Below are positions 54,707 through 63,930 of a stretch of 64,000 nucleotides of DNA, one piece after another. The notes beneath the pieces were generated by a model that worked only from the letters and a program-made list of their open reading frames with translations, did not search any database and was not told the DNA's origin. The stretch comes from Congregibacter brevis. GTDB lineage: Bacteria; Pseudomonadota; Gammaproteobacteria; Pseudomonadales; Halieaceae. How positions within the stretch are numbered: the stretch's first letter is position 1; each line of letters begins with the position of its first letter. The stretch spans positions 2,976,001 through 3,040,000 of the forward strand of contig NZ_CP136865.1 of assembly GCF_045689245.1 (NCBI RefSeq), given 5' to 3'. A program made the position numbers and the translations under genes.

Positions 54707-55993
54707 CTAATCGCCGTTGAACGCTGGCGCCCCCTTAATGACCTCGGCATCGTAGTCGGCATCACCAAAAATTAGCGGCAGGAAAAACCTTTGCAACTGC
54801 GCATGATAGTTCCGTATCGCATTGTCATAGTCTAGCTGTGCAGTCACATCTGTATGGGCAAGCCGCTGAAGATATCGTTGTATTGCCAACGCGGGAGATA
54901 ACACAGCGGTGAGTCCGGCAATGCGATCTCGCTCCCGAATAGATTCGAGGTAGGCAGACGACAGATCGCTGGCCGCGACGTCTCCCATATGCTGAAAAGC
55001 GAAATACCAACGCCAGTCAAAGGGTTTGAGCTTTTCTTCAATAGCGTATTCTGGAAACAGCGCGGTAAACGGATCAAGGGTCGCAGACTTAGGGAGGTCC
55101 CAGGCATCGTTGACCGCCTCTCTTTGCACCAGCGAAATGTCTGCCCCAGCCGGCCCTTCTATCGTGGGTATAACTAGATTTTGAACTAAGGCTGGAAGCA
55201 GTACATTCAGGGTCAACCAGATGCCGATGAGAGCCGCAGCAATTGATGCCGCCGACCACGCGCGCATTGCGATCAAAGAAACCAGAGCGGTCCAGAAAAC
55301 TGTCGTTAAAAGTAAACCCGCGAGCCCACTTAACACCTCCCCAATCGACGCTCCACTGATGAACGCGCCGACAGAAAACGGGATGCCGATAGTCATAAAA
55401 ACCAAAGCACCACGCCACACAATACGAGGCGCCCACAGCTTGCTCCAGACATTCGGCATAGACTGTAAGAACACCAAACGTCCTGCTGTGTTCTCACTGG
55501 CTTTCAAGTCATAGAGCAAGACAATCAGAATCAGTGGCAGCAGGTATGCCGCAATAAAACTAATATCGAGAGATCCTATTTGCGCCAGCAAGGGATTGGG
55601 ACTTTCTCCGTGATAGATCTGCCCTTCAAGCGCTAGCAGCCTGATTCGTTTTAAATAGGGCGCAGTATCACGCTGGCCCATCGCAGAAAACGCCAGGGGC
55701 TTTGGAGCGTCGTAAGTGACATAAAAGCTGTAGTAGCCCGCGTCACCGTAGTCCGTTATCGGGGCTTGCGCCGCAGCTCTGTCCGCCGCATCGGCACTGA
55801 TCATCGCCGCTATGTCTTGGGTTTGAGCGTCGACTCTAAGAACACCTACTACTACCGACACGGCTGATAACAAAAACAGCAAGCCAATTGCGGCCAGGAC
55901 CGTCTTGTCGCGCGACAAAAAGCCGAGTTCTCGCAACCAATCAGCCCATGAGCCTTTGCTAATCGATGGAGAGTCCATAACTGCGGTGCTCAT
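54707..55993 (-). CDS. DUF3526-type ABC transporter permease, second subunit
   Basis: The 428-residue inner-membrane protein has a TM near the N terminus, a ~120-residue extracytoplasmic domain and five C-terminal TMs. Typical ABC-2 features are NTAGRLVFLQSMPNVWSKLWAPRIVWRG. The ATG at 55993 overlaps the stop of the first permease by four bases (ATGA) and is preceded by GGAG. It is the last gene of the ATPase-permease-permease operon. Confidence 0.85.
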   Translation of the reverse strand: MSTAVMDSPSISKGSWADWLRELGFLSRDKTVLAAIGLLFLLSAVSVVVGVLRVDAQTQDIAAMISADAADRAAAQAPITDYGDAGYYSFYVTYDAPKPLAFSAMGQRDTAPYLKRIRLLALEGQIYHGESPNPLLAQIGSLDISFIAAYLLPLILIVLLYDLKASENTAGRLVFLQSMPNVWSKLWAPRIVWRGALVFMTIGIPFSVGAFISGASIGEVLSGLAGLLLTTVFWTALVSLIAMRAWSAASIAAALIGIWLTLNVLLPALVQNLVIPTIEGPAGADISLVQREAVNDAWDLPKSATLDPFTALFPEYAIEEKLKPFDWRWYFAFQHMGDVAASDLSSAYLESIRERDRIAGLTAVLSPALAIQRYLQRLAHTDVTAQLDYDNAIRNYHAQLQRFFLPLIFGDADYDAEVIKGAPAFNGD

Positions 55994-57429
55994 AGATTTC
56001 TCCTTCCCGTCGCCCATAGAAACAGCCCCGTACTCCCAGCGAACCAGAGCAAAAGCAAGATAACGCTCGGGATAGCATTGGCAATACGGGTAGAGCTGGC
56101 AGCGGGCTCAAACACAAAGGCTGGAAGGCTCCGCCAGGCGTCAGCCGATACGCGCGTCGCCCTTTCGGCTTGAACATCAATGCTCTTCAGCTTGTCGAGG
56201 GTGTAATCCACTTCGGTTGCCTGCAACATGTTTAAGGCCTGTACAAAAGCGAGTCGATGCTCTTCCGCAGTGTTCAAAAACCTGTGGTACGCCGCAAGAT
56301 CAGTACCCGCAATTGCCTGCGATGCCCGCTGAATTGCAAGTACGGGGGACAACAAACCGGCGACACCTATAATCTCCTGCTGCCGCACTCGCGCGTCCTG
56401 ATCAGCGCCGCTGAAGCGCGCCAGCACCTCCGCACCTTGCCGCTCACCTTCCACCGCCATCAGGCCGCGGATATTGATCGGCAACTCGTCAAGAGTTTCC
56501 ACGCCATAATCCGCTAACACCTTGCTCTGAAAATCCACGTAGTTGGGGTCACTAGGATTATGTGAGTCTCCCAGCGCTCTTAGCGATGTGGCAAGCGCCA
56601 TCTGCCTGGCGAAAGCACTCTCTAAAGGCGCGGCGGTACTTGCGACATCAGCTGCCACTCTTGGAACAACTATAGTGACGATCATCCACAACGCAGCAAG
56701 TACAAGGAAAGCACTGCTACTGCGGCGTAGCATTGTGCTAATGGACGTCACTGCCAGCGCCCAAATCGCCAAATACACCGCGTATACGAGTACGACAGCT
56801 GTCGCCGAGACACTGTCCCTCGTATCTTCTGGGCCGGCAGTAAATGCGGCAACGGCCAGCACCAAAACACAAACCGCAGAGATGATCAGCTGTACTGTCA
56901 ACTTACCTAGCGCGATGCTTCGAAGCTTGACTCCCTGAGCCAAGAGAACCTGAAGCGTGCTTGATTCGCGCTCTCTCGTGAGACCGCTATGTCCGATGAG
57001 TATCAGCAAAAGCGGCGCAAGCACCTGCAAGATAAAGGCTGGCGTGAGATTGCCAAATCGCACCATCGCAGCGCCCTCACTGGCCCCCGCGAACATAGCC
57101 GCATTTTGACGATGTCCCTCCAAAAAGATCGACGTACCACCGTAGGCATCAAGGCCAGGATCAATAGATGCCAGCGGTGGTGGCGTACGAAAGACGTACT
57201 GACCGTAATGCACCATACGGTGGGGATGACGATCAGGCTGGTCTTCGAAAATATCCGTAGCTTCATCCTGATGTGTCTGACGATGATCGAACTGCTCAGA
57301 CAAAAACACTGTTGAGGTGAGCGCCGACAGTGCCAGAAGCAACAGGAAGATCCCCGCCGACATTTGGGCCAAACGACTGCGGCTTAGCCATGCCATTTCA
57401 GCCTTCGCAATAGACCACACAGCACTCAT
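55990..57429 (-). CDS. DUF3526-type ABC transporter permease, first subunit
   Basis: The 479-residue inner-membrane protein, annotated in relatives as multi-copper-enzyme-maturation type ABC-2 permease, has one N-terminal TM, a His-rich soluble stretch (DRHPHRMVHYGQY) and a C-terminal block of five TMs with LIGHSGLTRERESSTLQVLLAQGV. The GTG at 57432 and the ATG at 57429 both could start it; the ATG is spaced better from GAGG. It overlaps the ATPase stop. Together the two permeases form the export channel. Confidence 0.86.
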   Translation of the reverse strand: MSAVWSIAKAEMAWLSRSRLAQMSAGIFLLLLALSALTSTVFLSEQFDHRQTHQDEATDIFEDQPDRHPHRMVHYGQYVFRTPPPLASIDPGLDAYGGTSIFLEGHRQNAAMFAGASEGAAMVRFGNLTPAFILQVLAPLLLILIGHSGLTRERESSTLQVLLAQGVKLRSIALGKLTVQLIISAVCVLVLAVAAFTAGPEDTRDSVSATAVVLVYAVYLAIWALAVTSISTMLRRSSSAFLVLAALWMIVTIVVPRVAADVASTAAPLESAFARQMALATSLRALGDSHNPSDPNYVDFQSKVLADYGVETLDELPINIRGLMAVEGERQGAEVLARFSGADQDARVRQQEIIGVAGLLSPVLAIQRASQAIAGTDLAAYHRFLNTAEEHRLAFVQALNMLQATEVDYTLDKLKSIDVQAERATRVSADAWRSLPAFVFEPAASSTRIANAIPSVILLLLWFAGSTGLFLWATGRRNL

Positions 57430-58139
57430 CACGCCACCTCGTTTGCAGCAGAAAATGCAGCACGTATGGCCCCTGAATCAAAACCGTCGGAGCCTCTATC
57501 AAAATCTCCTACCCGACGCCCCTGACTCAACAACAGAATTTTATCTGCCGTTTCGCTAGCGCCAAACAGATCATGGGTCACCATGAGTACTGATGTTCCC
57601 CCTTCTCGCAGGTTTTCGATGAGTCGATGAAAGTCGTCAATAGCAGCGGGGTCTAAACCAGACGTAGGCTCGTCAAACAAAATCAAAGGGGTTTCACGCA
57701 GGAGACATGTCGCAATCGCTACTTTTTGGCGCATACCTTTTGAAAAGGTACTGGCTCGGGCATCCCAGGCGCGTTTGGGTAAGTCCACGCGAACAAAGGC
57801 ATCTTCTATACTAGCCGCACTGGTTTCAACGCCTGCCAAACTGAGGAAGTAAGCGGCGTTCTCCGAAGCGCTTAGGTGGTCATACAGCGCCGCCTGCTCC
57901 GGCAAATAACCTGTTTGAGCCCGAATGGAGTCTGCACCCGACCTGACACTCTTACCCAAGACTTGCGCATCGCCACCCGCGAGCGGAATAAGACCGAGTA
58001 GCGCAAGAATCGTCGTAGACTTTCCAGCGCCGTTCCCACCAATCAATGCCAGAATTTGCTTGGGGCCCAAGGAAAGATCTAGTTGGTTAAGCACGGTATT
58101 ACCACCGCGCTCCACGACCATTTTGCTCGCTTCAATCAT
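57429..58139 (-). CDS. ABC transporter ATPase of the DUF3526 exporter
   Basis: The 236-residue protein has Walker A GGNGAGKST, signature-like FSKGMRQKVAIA, Walker B LILFDEPTSGLD and the switch His MVTHDLFG. It starts at the ATG at 58139 behind GGGAGGAG. First gene of the operon with the two DUF3526-type permeases, all coupled by overlapping stops and starts. Confidence 0.92.
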   Translation of the reverse strand: MIEASKMVVERGGNTVLNQLDLSLGPKQILALIGGNGAGKSTTILALLGLIPLAGGDAQVLGKSVRSGADSIRAQTGYLPEQAALYDHLSASENAAYFLSLAGVETSAASIEDAFVRVDLPKRAWDARASTFSKGMRQKVAIATCLLRETPLILFDEPTSGLDPAAIDDFHRLIENLREGGTSVLMVTHDLFGASETADKILLLSQGRRVGDFDRGSDGFDSGAIRAAFSAANEVA

Positions 58140-58288
58140 GTGTTTTTGCTCCTCCCGGAACTGTTCAAGGAGCTGCAAAGGCGTCCTTAAAGATGTACCC
58201 CTACGGGTACAAAAGACACCAGACTGCTAACTCCAATACGTAGGAAAGACGCGGCCGTCAAACCGCAATCAAACTAGCCAGCGATAGG

Positions 58289-58597
58289 CTATGAACAATA
58301 GAGAAGTACTGGAGGACCGCGAGGAAGCGAGCACAAGCCTACGGCATTGCTCGGCAGGTCTTGGGCGGGATGCCCTGTAAGAAGATGCCGATCAGGCGCC
58401 GCGGCCAGAAACAGGGACGCTAAAGAAATACTGCCGGGGGTATGTTCGTGCAGGCACACTGAACAGAGAATCTCGGTCTCTGCGCTGGGGTGCCCTTGAT
58501 CGTGATCGTGATAAGCCGACGTCAGACTCGCCGCCATCAGGCATACCGCGAGCGTCATACCCGTAAGGAAGCGTTGTGTGCATGCTACAGATGACAC
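58289..58597 (-). CDS. Small secreted Cys/His-rich protein
   Basis: The 102-residue product begins with a likely signal peptide (FLTGMTLAVCLMAASLTSA). The next part is His- and Cys-rich (YHDHDQGHPSAETEIL, then CSVCLHEH), a metal-ligand-like composition. The start is a GTG (58597) without a clear ribosome binding site; an in-frame ATG 13 codons later is an alternative. It lies 150 bases upstream of the ABC operon in the same direction and might work with it, for example in metal handling. No family assigned. Confidence 0.55.
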   Translation of the reverse strand: MSSVACTQRFLTGMTLAVCLMAASLTSAYHDHDQGHPSAETEILCSVCLHEHTPGSISLASLFLAAAPDRHLLTGHPAQDLPSNAVGLCSLPRGPPVLLYCS

Positions 58598-58772
58598 GAA
58601 ATAAAGTTCAGACGCCTAAAAATTAGAGGGTTTTGTATCACGAGGAATCTTGGCAACACAAGAGCAAGCTTGAATCTCCGCAGCTAAGAGCATGTCTCTT
58701 GTTGATCGGCCTCAACAGAGGTAGCTTTACACGCATTGATTCCTCACAAGAGTAACGGAAGGTCACAGCCCA

Positions 58773-60368
58773 ATGACAAGTCTATCAGTCGCTATTTCCC
58801 GACTTCGAACAATAGCTCTGATCGTGGGCATTGTGGGGGTCAACAGTCTGGTCTCCGCCTGCGGAGGGTCGCCAAGAGAACCAGGCATCCCGTACATTCC
58901 AGAGGCCCTTGGGCCCTATACATGGCCCATCAGTACCGGCAGTGAAGAAGCGCAAGCGTACTTTAATCAGGGCATGCAGCTGCGCTATGGGTATAGCATG
59001 AGCGAAGCGGCACGCTCTATGGCAGAAGCTCGAAGCATAGACCCGAATTGCGCTATCTGTTTTTGGGGGGAGGCCTTTGCTCTTGGATCCTTCCTCAATC
59101 AACCCATGACAGAAGAAAACGCGCCGTTAGCGCATGAGGCTATAACAAAGGCGGCGGCGCTTAAAGATAGGGCCTCCGCCGTTGAAGCCGCACTGATTGA
59201 TGCGGCAGTCGTAAGGTACCCCGCTAAGTATGACCCTGATGGCAGGCGCAGCGTTGACGAAGCCTTTGCGAGCGCTATGGCTGAGGTCTACGCCCAGTTT
59301 CCAGATCATACGGAAGTCACCACGGTCTACAGCATCGCCCTGTTTCTTCTAGAAGATCGACGAGGCTACCGCGATCTTACGGACCCCGACCTGCAAAAAC
59401 TCCACGGCTTACTCAAAAGCGTGATTGCTAAAGACCACGCGCACCCTGGCGCCTGCCATCTTTACATTCACGCGACGGAGTCCACCTCGCAGCCTGAACT
59501 CGGTCTACCCTGTGCCGAGACTCTGGGGAGCGCAGTACCGGGCGCTAGTCATATTCAACATATGCCCTCGCACGCCTGGAATGAAGTGGGTCTGTGGCGC
59601 AGATCTGTAGACGCGAATCTAAGGGCCTGGCAAGCCGATAGAGCCGCGCTTAACGACGCGGGCTTCTCCTATGGCCCTTCGCACAATCTGCACATGCTGG
59701 TTTTCGCCTCGTCTTTTGACGGTCAGAGCACAATAGCCGTTCAAGCAGGCGATGACTACGAGACAGAAACGGGAAACCCGTTATACGCAATGCTGACGCG
59801 GGTACGTTTTGGGCGCTACGGCGAGATACTGGAACACGACGCACGACCTGCAGAGAAACGCGATGCTGCCTTTTATGATTTCGCTCGGGGCTATGCTCAT
59901 CTCCGCCGAGGGGATGTAGCCCGCGCAAAAGAACTGCGCGATAGCGTTCTTAGCTACGCAGAGAACACCAGCGATCGTTTTCGATTCCACGACGCTAGCA
60001 CCCTCTTGGGCGTGCTCGGCAACCTTTTGGCGGGTGAGATACTTATCAGCGAAGGCGACAGCGCTGGCGCGCTAGAGGCTTTCCAAACGGCCGTTAGCCT
60101 CGAGGACTCCCTGGGCTACGACGAGCCAGAACCCCTCCCCTTTGCCGCACGACATTGGTTAGGGGCCGCTTTATTAGAATCTGGCGCCTATACCGAGGCA
60201 GAGCTGGCCTATCGGACGGAACTTGCCAACCACCCGCACAACGGTTGGTCGCTGTTTGGCTTGCAGCAAGCGCTCTCCGCGCAAGACAAGATTGATCCGA
60301 AGGTCGATTTAGACTTGGCTGCCAGCTGGGCCCGCTCCGCTGTGGAGTTAAAGTCGTCGCGTTTTTAA
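58773..60368 (+). CDS. Tetratricopeptide repeat lipoprotein
   Basis: The 531-residue exported protein has a lipobox-like end to its signal (GVNSLVSAC). TPR-type helices begin at EEAQAYFNQGMQLRYGYSMSEAARSMAEARSIDPNCAICFWGEAFALG. The HPGACHLYIHATE and HIQHMPSHAW stretches, with several His, are conserved in the family of large TPR proteins of marine bacteria. A protein-protein interaction role is likely; the partner is unknown. The PhoX-like gene follows after 51 bases. Confidence 0.8.
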   Translation: MTSLSVAISRLRTIALIVGIVGVNSLVSACGGSPREPGIPYIPEALGPYTWPISTGSEEAQAYFNQGMQLRYGYSMSEAARSMAEARSIDPNCAICFWGEAFALGSFLNQPMTEENAPLAHEAITKAAALKDRASAVEAALIDAAVVRYPAKYDPDGRRSVDEAFASAMAEVYAQFPDHTEVTTVYSIALFLLEDRRGYRDLTDPDLQKLHGLLKSVIAKDHAHPGACHLYIHATESTSQPELGLPCAETLGSAVPGASHIQHMPSHAWNEVGLWRRSVDANLRAWQADRAALNDAGFSYGPSHNLHMLVFASSFDGQSTIAVQAGDDYETETGNPLYAMLTRVRFGRYGEILEHDARPAEKRDAAFYDFARGYAHLRRGDVARAKELRDSVLSYAENTSDRFRFHDASTLLGVLGNLLAGEILISEGDSAGALEAFQTAVSLEDSLGYDEPEPLPFAARHWLGAALLESGAYTEAELAYRTELANHPHNGWSLFGLQQALSAQDKIDPKVDLDLAASWARSAVELKSSRF

Positions 60369-60419
60369 CTTATCACGGGAACCAAGAGCCACAGTGACAA
60401 ACGATACAAGGACATACAC

Positions 60420-61763
60420 GTGAAGCGACGGGGCTTTTTATTGGCTACAAGCAGCTTATTGGCAACGGGCAGCGCGTTCACCGCCCTCGCTGTGAGCGGC
60501 TGCATGGCAAATGATGATTGGGTGGATGAGGAAGCCGATGCTGTGGGTTACGGCCCTTTGGAGAAAGACCCAAAAGGCCTGTTAGATCTGCCACCGGGTT
60601 TCAGTTACCGCACCCTCTCAAGCCTAGGTGACCCCATGACGGATGGAGGTACGGTGCCGGATAAAGCCGACGGCATGGGGTGCTTCAGTCTCGGACAGGA
60701 CGAACTCATACTCGTACGCAACCACGAACTATTGCCTTCTGACGAAGCCGGGGGAAACATTGCACTCGGCTTTGGAACTCACAATGGTGCGATATTGCCT
60801 GGCGGCACTACACATGTCGTTTTGGACGCGCAAACACTCACGGTACAACGTCAATACAGGTCTCTGGGGGGCACTATCCGCAACTGTTCCGGAGGTGTGA
60901 CGCCTTGGAACAGTTGGCTCAGCTGCGAGGAAGCTCCCACGGGTCCGGGGCAGCGCTACGGCGATGGCTTGGTGAAAAACCACGGTTGGGTGTTCGAGGT
61001 GCCCGCAAACGCAGGCGGCCTCGTTGACCCCATACCCCTTACGGCAATGGGTCGATTCAATCATGAAGCCGCCTGCGTCGATCCCAGCACAGGTATTGTG
61101 TATCTCACCGAGGATAGAGACGACGGTGTGCTGTACCGGTTTGTACCTGCCACGCCCGGCAAACTCATTAATGGTGGCCGTTTGCAAGCCATGCGCGTTA
61201 ACGCATTGCCAGACACCCGTAACTGGGCAAGCGCTGACATGATCGTGGGACAGCAGCATGAAGTTAGCTGGGTTGATCTAGATAACGTCGAAGCGCCCCA
61301 AGATGACCTCAGGCATCGCGCCGTCGCAGCGGGAGCGAGCCTAGTCGCTCGCGGCGAAGGCATTCATATGGGCGACGGGGAGATGTATGCCTGTTCGACG
61401 AGTGGCGGTGCAAAAGAGCTGGGGCAGATATTCAAGTTGACTCCGGGACGCGGCGACGAGCCAGACCAGCTCGAGCTCTTCTTTGAGAGCCGGTCTAAGA
61501 AGCAGTTTAACTATGGGGACAATCTGGTAGTCGCGCCAAATGGGCACCTGATTTTGTGCGAGGACCAGTACACACTGATAGTCAACAACCATCTGAGAGG
61601 CATTACGCCGGAAGGAAAGGCTTACAAGCTGGGCCGCCTGGGCATTCAAACAGAGCTGGCGGGCGCTTGTTTTTCACCCGACGGAAAGTGGTTATTTGTA
61701 AATGCGTACTCCCCTACCCGAACACTTGCGATTACAGGCCCTTGGGATAAAGGCCTGTCATAA
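60420..61763 (+). CDS. PhoX-like Tat-exported protein (DUF839)
   Basis: The 447-residue protein has an RRGFLLA Tat-type signal ending near an SGC. The body matches the DUF839 (PhoX) propeller, with repeats GTHNGAILPGGTTHV and CSGGVTPWNSWLSCEEAPTGPGQRYGDG. Many members are calcium-dependent alkaline phosphatases. The GTG start has AGGA eight bases upstream. Genuine phosphatase activity is not proven; the family includes phosphodiesterase-like members. Probably in an operon with the TPR lipoprotein. Confidence 0.8.
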   Translation: MKRRGFLLATSSLLATGSAFTALAVSGCMANDDWVDEEADAVGYGPLEKDPKGLLDLPPGFSYRTLSSLGDPMTDGGTVPDKADGMGCFSLGQDELILVRNHELLPSDEAGGNIALGFGTHNGAILPGGTTHVVLDAQTLTVQRQYRSLGGTIRNCSGGVTPWNSWLSCEEAPTGPGQRYGDGLVKNHGWVFEVPANAGGLVDPIPLTAMGRFNHEAACVDPSTGIVYLTEDRDDGVLYRFVPATPGKLINGGRLQAMRVNALPDTRNWASADMIVGQQHEVSWVDLDNVEAPQDDLRHRAVAAGASLVARGEGIHMGDGEMYACSTSGGAKELGQIFKLTPGRGDEPDQLELFFESRSKKQFNYGDNLVVAPNGHLILCEDQYTLIVNNHLRGITPEGKAYKLGRLGIQTELAGACFSPDGKWLFVNAYSPTRTLAITGPWDKGLS

Positions 61764-62696
61764 CTGATCCGCCGACGCATCGGCACCCTTGCGTGACCAA
61801 AAATACACGGCATAGGCCAGGCCTATCGACAAGGGTGTATCGACAAACGTGGTGTATGTCAGCCACGTGTCTTCGCTGAAAAGCGTTGCCACCAGATAGT
61901 TAGCTCCGGCCATAGACAAGCCGAGCACCCCAAGACCCACGGCCATGCGACCGGTATCAATGGTCTCTGGCATGTACCGCTGCATTCTCGCCCCAAAATA
62001 CTTGCCACCGCGAATCGCACCATCGGCAAAGAACAGTAGCGCGGTAAGCACTCCCAGGATCGTGCTTTTCATCTGAACCATAAAGTCGCTTTGAAACGCT
62101 AGTGAAAACAATGCAGACACCAGAAGCATCACCGTCCCAAACACCGCAAATCCACCCAAAAGATCAACCCGGACAAAGCGTTGCGCGGCAACAAGAGCCA
62201 ATCCCGCACCTGCACCGATAAGCGCCGCGAGAGTGAGATTGCCGGTAAACTTCCCCACAAAAAAGAACAAAGCTCCGAGTGCAAGGTCGGCGTAAACAGA
62301 ATATTTGTTGCGCTGCCAGCGGGCCACAGCGGCTTGCGCGAGCTCAGAGTCCTGGGTAGGCAGGGCACTCAAAAGCCGTGATTTTTCGGCAAAGTGGATG
62401 CTCTTGTTCGGATGGCTGGCGTACACAGGCTCGCCGTCGATGGCCACCTCAATGCCCAACGACAACCAACTGATATAGCCCACCTCTACACGAAGCTCTG
62501 AGTCTTTGCCTTGATCTGAGAAAGACACCCTATGCACGGGGTTGCTGTAGCCGGCAGCAAAAAGTAGCGCTTTAGTGTCTTTAAGCTCACCATCGATGAA
62601 CAGGCGAGATTCCATCTCCCGGACCCCCACGATTGCTTCGACCAGACACGACCTACCTTTGTGAGTGAAGGATCTTTGATAAGTCCAGATACTCAT
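61758..62696 (-). CDS. YciB/intracellular septation protein A-like membrane protein with N-terminal soluble domain
   Basis: The 312-residue protein has a soluble N-terminal ~130 residues of predicted beta structure (WTYQRSFTHKGRSCLVEAI; ESRLFIDGELKDTKALLF). About five TM helices follow, whose order and motifs recall YciB/IspA septation proteins: MKSTILGVLTALLFFADGA, GARMQRYMPE, GRMAVGLGVLGLSMAGANYLVA and DTWLTYTTFVDTPLSIGLAYAVYF. YciB itself has no such N-terminal domain and about 180 residues. Assignment is by eye and moderate. Convergent with the PhoX-like gene (six-base overlap). Confidence 0.6.
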   Translation of the reverse strand: MSIWTYQRSFTHKGRSCLVEAIVGVREMESRLFIDGELKDTKALLFAAGYSNPVHRVSFSDQGKDSELRVEVGYISWLSLGIEVAIDGEPVYASHPNKSIHFAEKSRLLSALPTQDSELAQAAVARWQRNKYSVYADLALGALFFFVGKFTGNLTLAALIGAGAGLALVAAQRFVRVDLLGGFAVFGTVMLLVSALFSLAFQSDFMVQMKSTILGVLTALLFFADGAIRGGKYFGARMQRYMPETIDTGRMAVGLGVLGLSMAGANYLVATLFSEDTWLTYTTFVDTPLSIGLAYAVYFWSRKGADASADQL

Positions 62697-62764
62697 AACG
62701 TTCGGCTCTCACAATCATAAGATAGCTCAGGGGTTGAACCGAACTACCACAGCTTATCCTTAAG

Positions 62765-62845
62765 CTATTCCCACTCCATAGTCACATCCATGTAGGCTAA
62801 TGTTTTTACTGTACTTTTTTTCTTTGTGTAACTTTTGCGTTGCAT
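62765..62845 (-). CDS. Possible 26-codon peptide or decayed gene end
   Basis: A short open frame starts at ATG 62845. It is basic in its first half (a run of lysines) and ends DVTMEWE then TAG at 62765. No ribosome binding site is visible. The last residues EWE-stop match the invariant C-terminal end of GMP synthase GuaA, a known integration target of genomic islands, and an integrase relic lies 600 bases away. It could be chance; low confidence. Confidence 0.2.
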   Translation of the reverse strand: MQRKSYTKKKSTVKTLAYMDVTMEWE

Positions 62846-62930
62846 GTGTGACGCGCTTACTGAGCAAAAAGCGGTAAAAAGTACCTAACATGCCCGCGAA
62901 ATGCGCAGTGTGTAAGTTCAAGTGGCGAAG

Positions 62931-63383
62931 CTAGTCTCGCAGATAACAGTCATGCAGCTGCCGTGCTTCATCACCCACAATGCACAACCCTGCATCGTCA
63001 AATCTAATAGCTATCTGCACCTCGCCGTTTTCTTCAGCGTCAATTCGAAGCAAACACTCTTCGTCTTGCTCGCTAACCACCTCATATTCAAAAGGACCCA
63101 TGTCACGCCAGCCGGTTTGTACAAAGAACTCGGCAAACTGAACTGTTCTTTCTGTCGCAGTAAGCCTCATAAACACATCGCCACCGCGTGCCTGCAAAAC
63201 CTTTTCTCTACTCTCTGCCGATAGCCACAGCGCAAATCGTTCTGTATCAATGTTCCAGTTTCCGTATAGTCTGCTAGCGCAGCTGTCGTTCGAAGCCTGC
63301 ACTTCAGCCACACATACAAGCGCCAAACTAAGGCACAAAACACTGTAGATTTTCACATCAACAAGCTTCTTTAGAGCCAGCAA
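62931..63383 (-). CDS. Small secreted protein of unknown function
   Basis: The 150-residue product has a signal peptide (IYSVLCLSLALVCVAEVQA). A ~120-residue beta-rich body follows with CASRLYGNWNIDTERFALWL, typical of small periplasmic lipocalin-like or YfeY-like proteins, and paired cysteines (CLLRIDAEENGE; CIVGDEARQLHDC). No family recognised. It lies just behind the integrase relic in the same direction. Confidence 0.65.
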   Translation of the reverse strand: MLALKKLVDVKIYSVLCLSLALVCVAEVQASNDSCASRLYGNWNIDTERFALWLSAESREKVLQARGGDVFMRLTATERTVQFAEFFVQTGWRDMGPFEYEVVSEQDEECLLRIDAEENGEVQIAIRFDDAGLCIVGDEARQLHDCYLRD

Positions 63384-63395
63384 AGACGCTCTATC

Positions 63396-63930
63396 TTAAA
63401 GCAGCTCAACCGCCGTCGCCAGCTTGTCGCTGCTTACATCCAGGTACTGCTGTGGCTAGATTTGCGTGTCCTGCTATCTCGCGTATCACATGCACGCTCA
63501 CGCCTTTGTTTGCCAGTGTTGTCAGCGCTGTTCGCCTGCAGCTATGTGAGCTGGCATTGCTGATGCCTGCGTTTGTAAATAAGCTACGCATCGCGCGTCT
63601 AATAGTGTCAGCCGTAAATCCATTTCCGCTTTGGGTTCGCAATAGCTGTATTTGCCGCTTGTCACCTAAACCTTGTTCTGCAATGTAGTCTTGCAATGCC
63701 TTGCGTAGCCGCTTGTTGAAGTACACGACGCGCTCACGCTGCCCTTTCGTTTGCTCTTTCGCTAAGTAAACCTGTTCGTTCAACTCACCGTTTTCATCAA
63801 CAACATTCCCTATCCTTAGCGCTGCTATCTCAATCGCACGCATACCTGCGTACAAATCAAGCATCATCATCAACACGTTACGCCTTGCGTTCCGTGTATT
63901 TGCAGCCGCCCAGCTGTTACCGTGTGCCTC
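63396..63930 (-). pseudogene. Tyrosine recombinase/integrase relic, frameshifted and truncated
   Basis: Visible parts match the catalytic half of a tyrosine integrase: box I Arg in YAGMRAIEIAALRIG, beta-hairpin Lys in KEQTKGQRERVVYF, HSCRR (His/Arg) and the second His in IAGHANLATA. The nucleophile Tyr is only found in another frame: after ATA the original frame gives a foreign tail and stop, while the alternative frame reads QQYLDVSSDKLATAVELL and stops at 63396-63398. The N-terminal part is cut by an in-frame TGA at 63931-63933. Either a decayed element or two sequencing/assembly errors. Confidence 0.82.
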
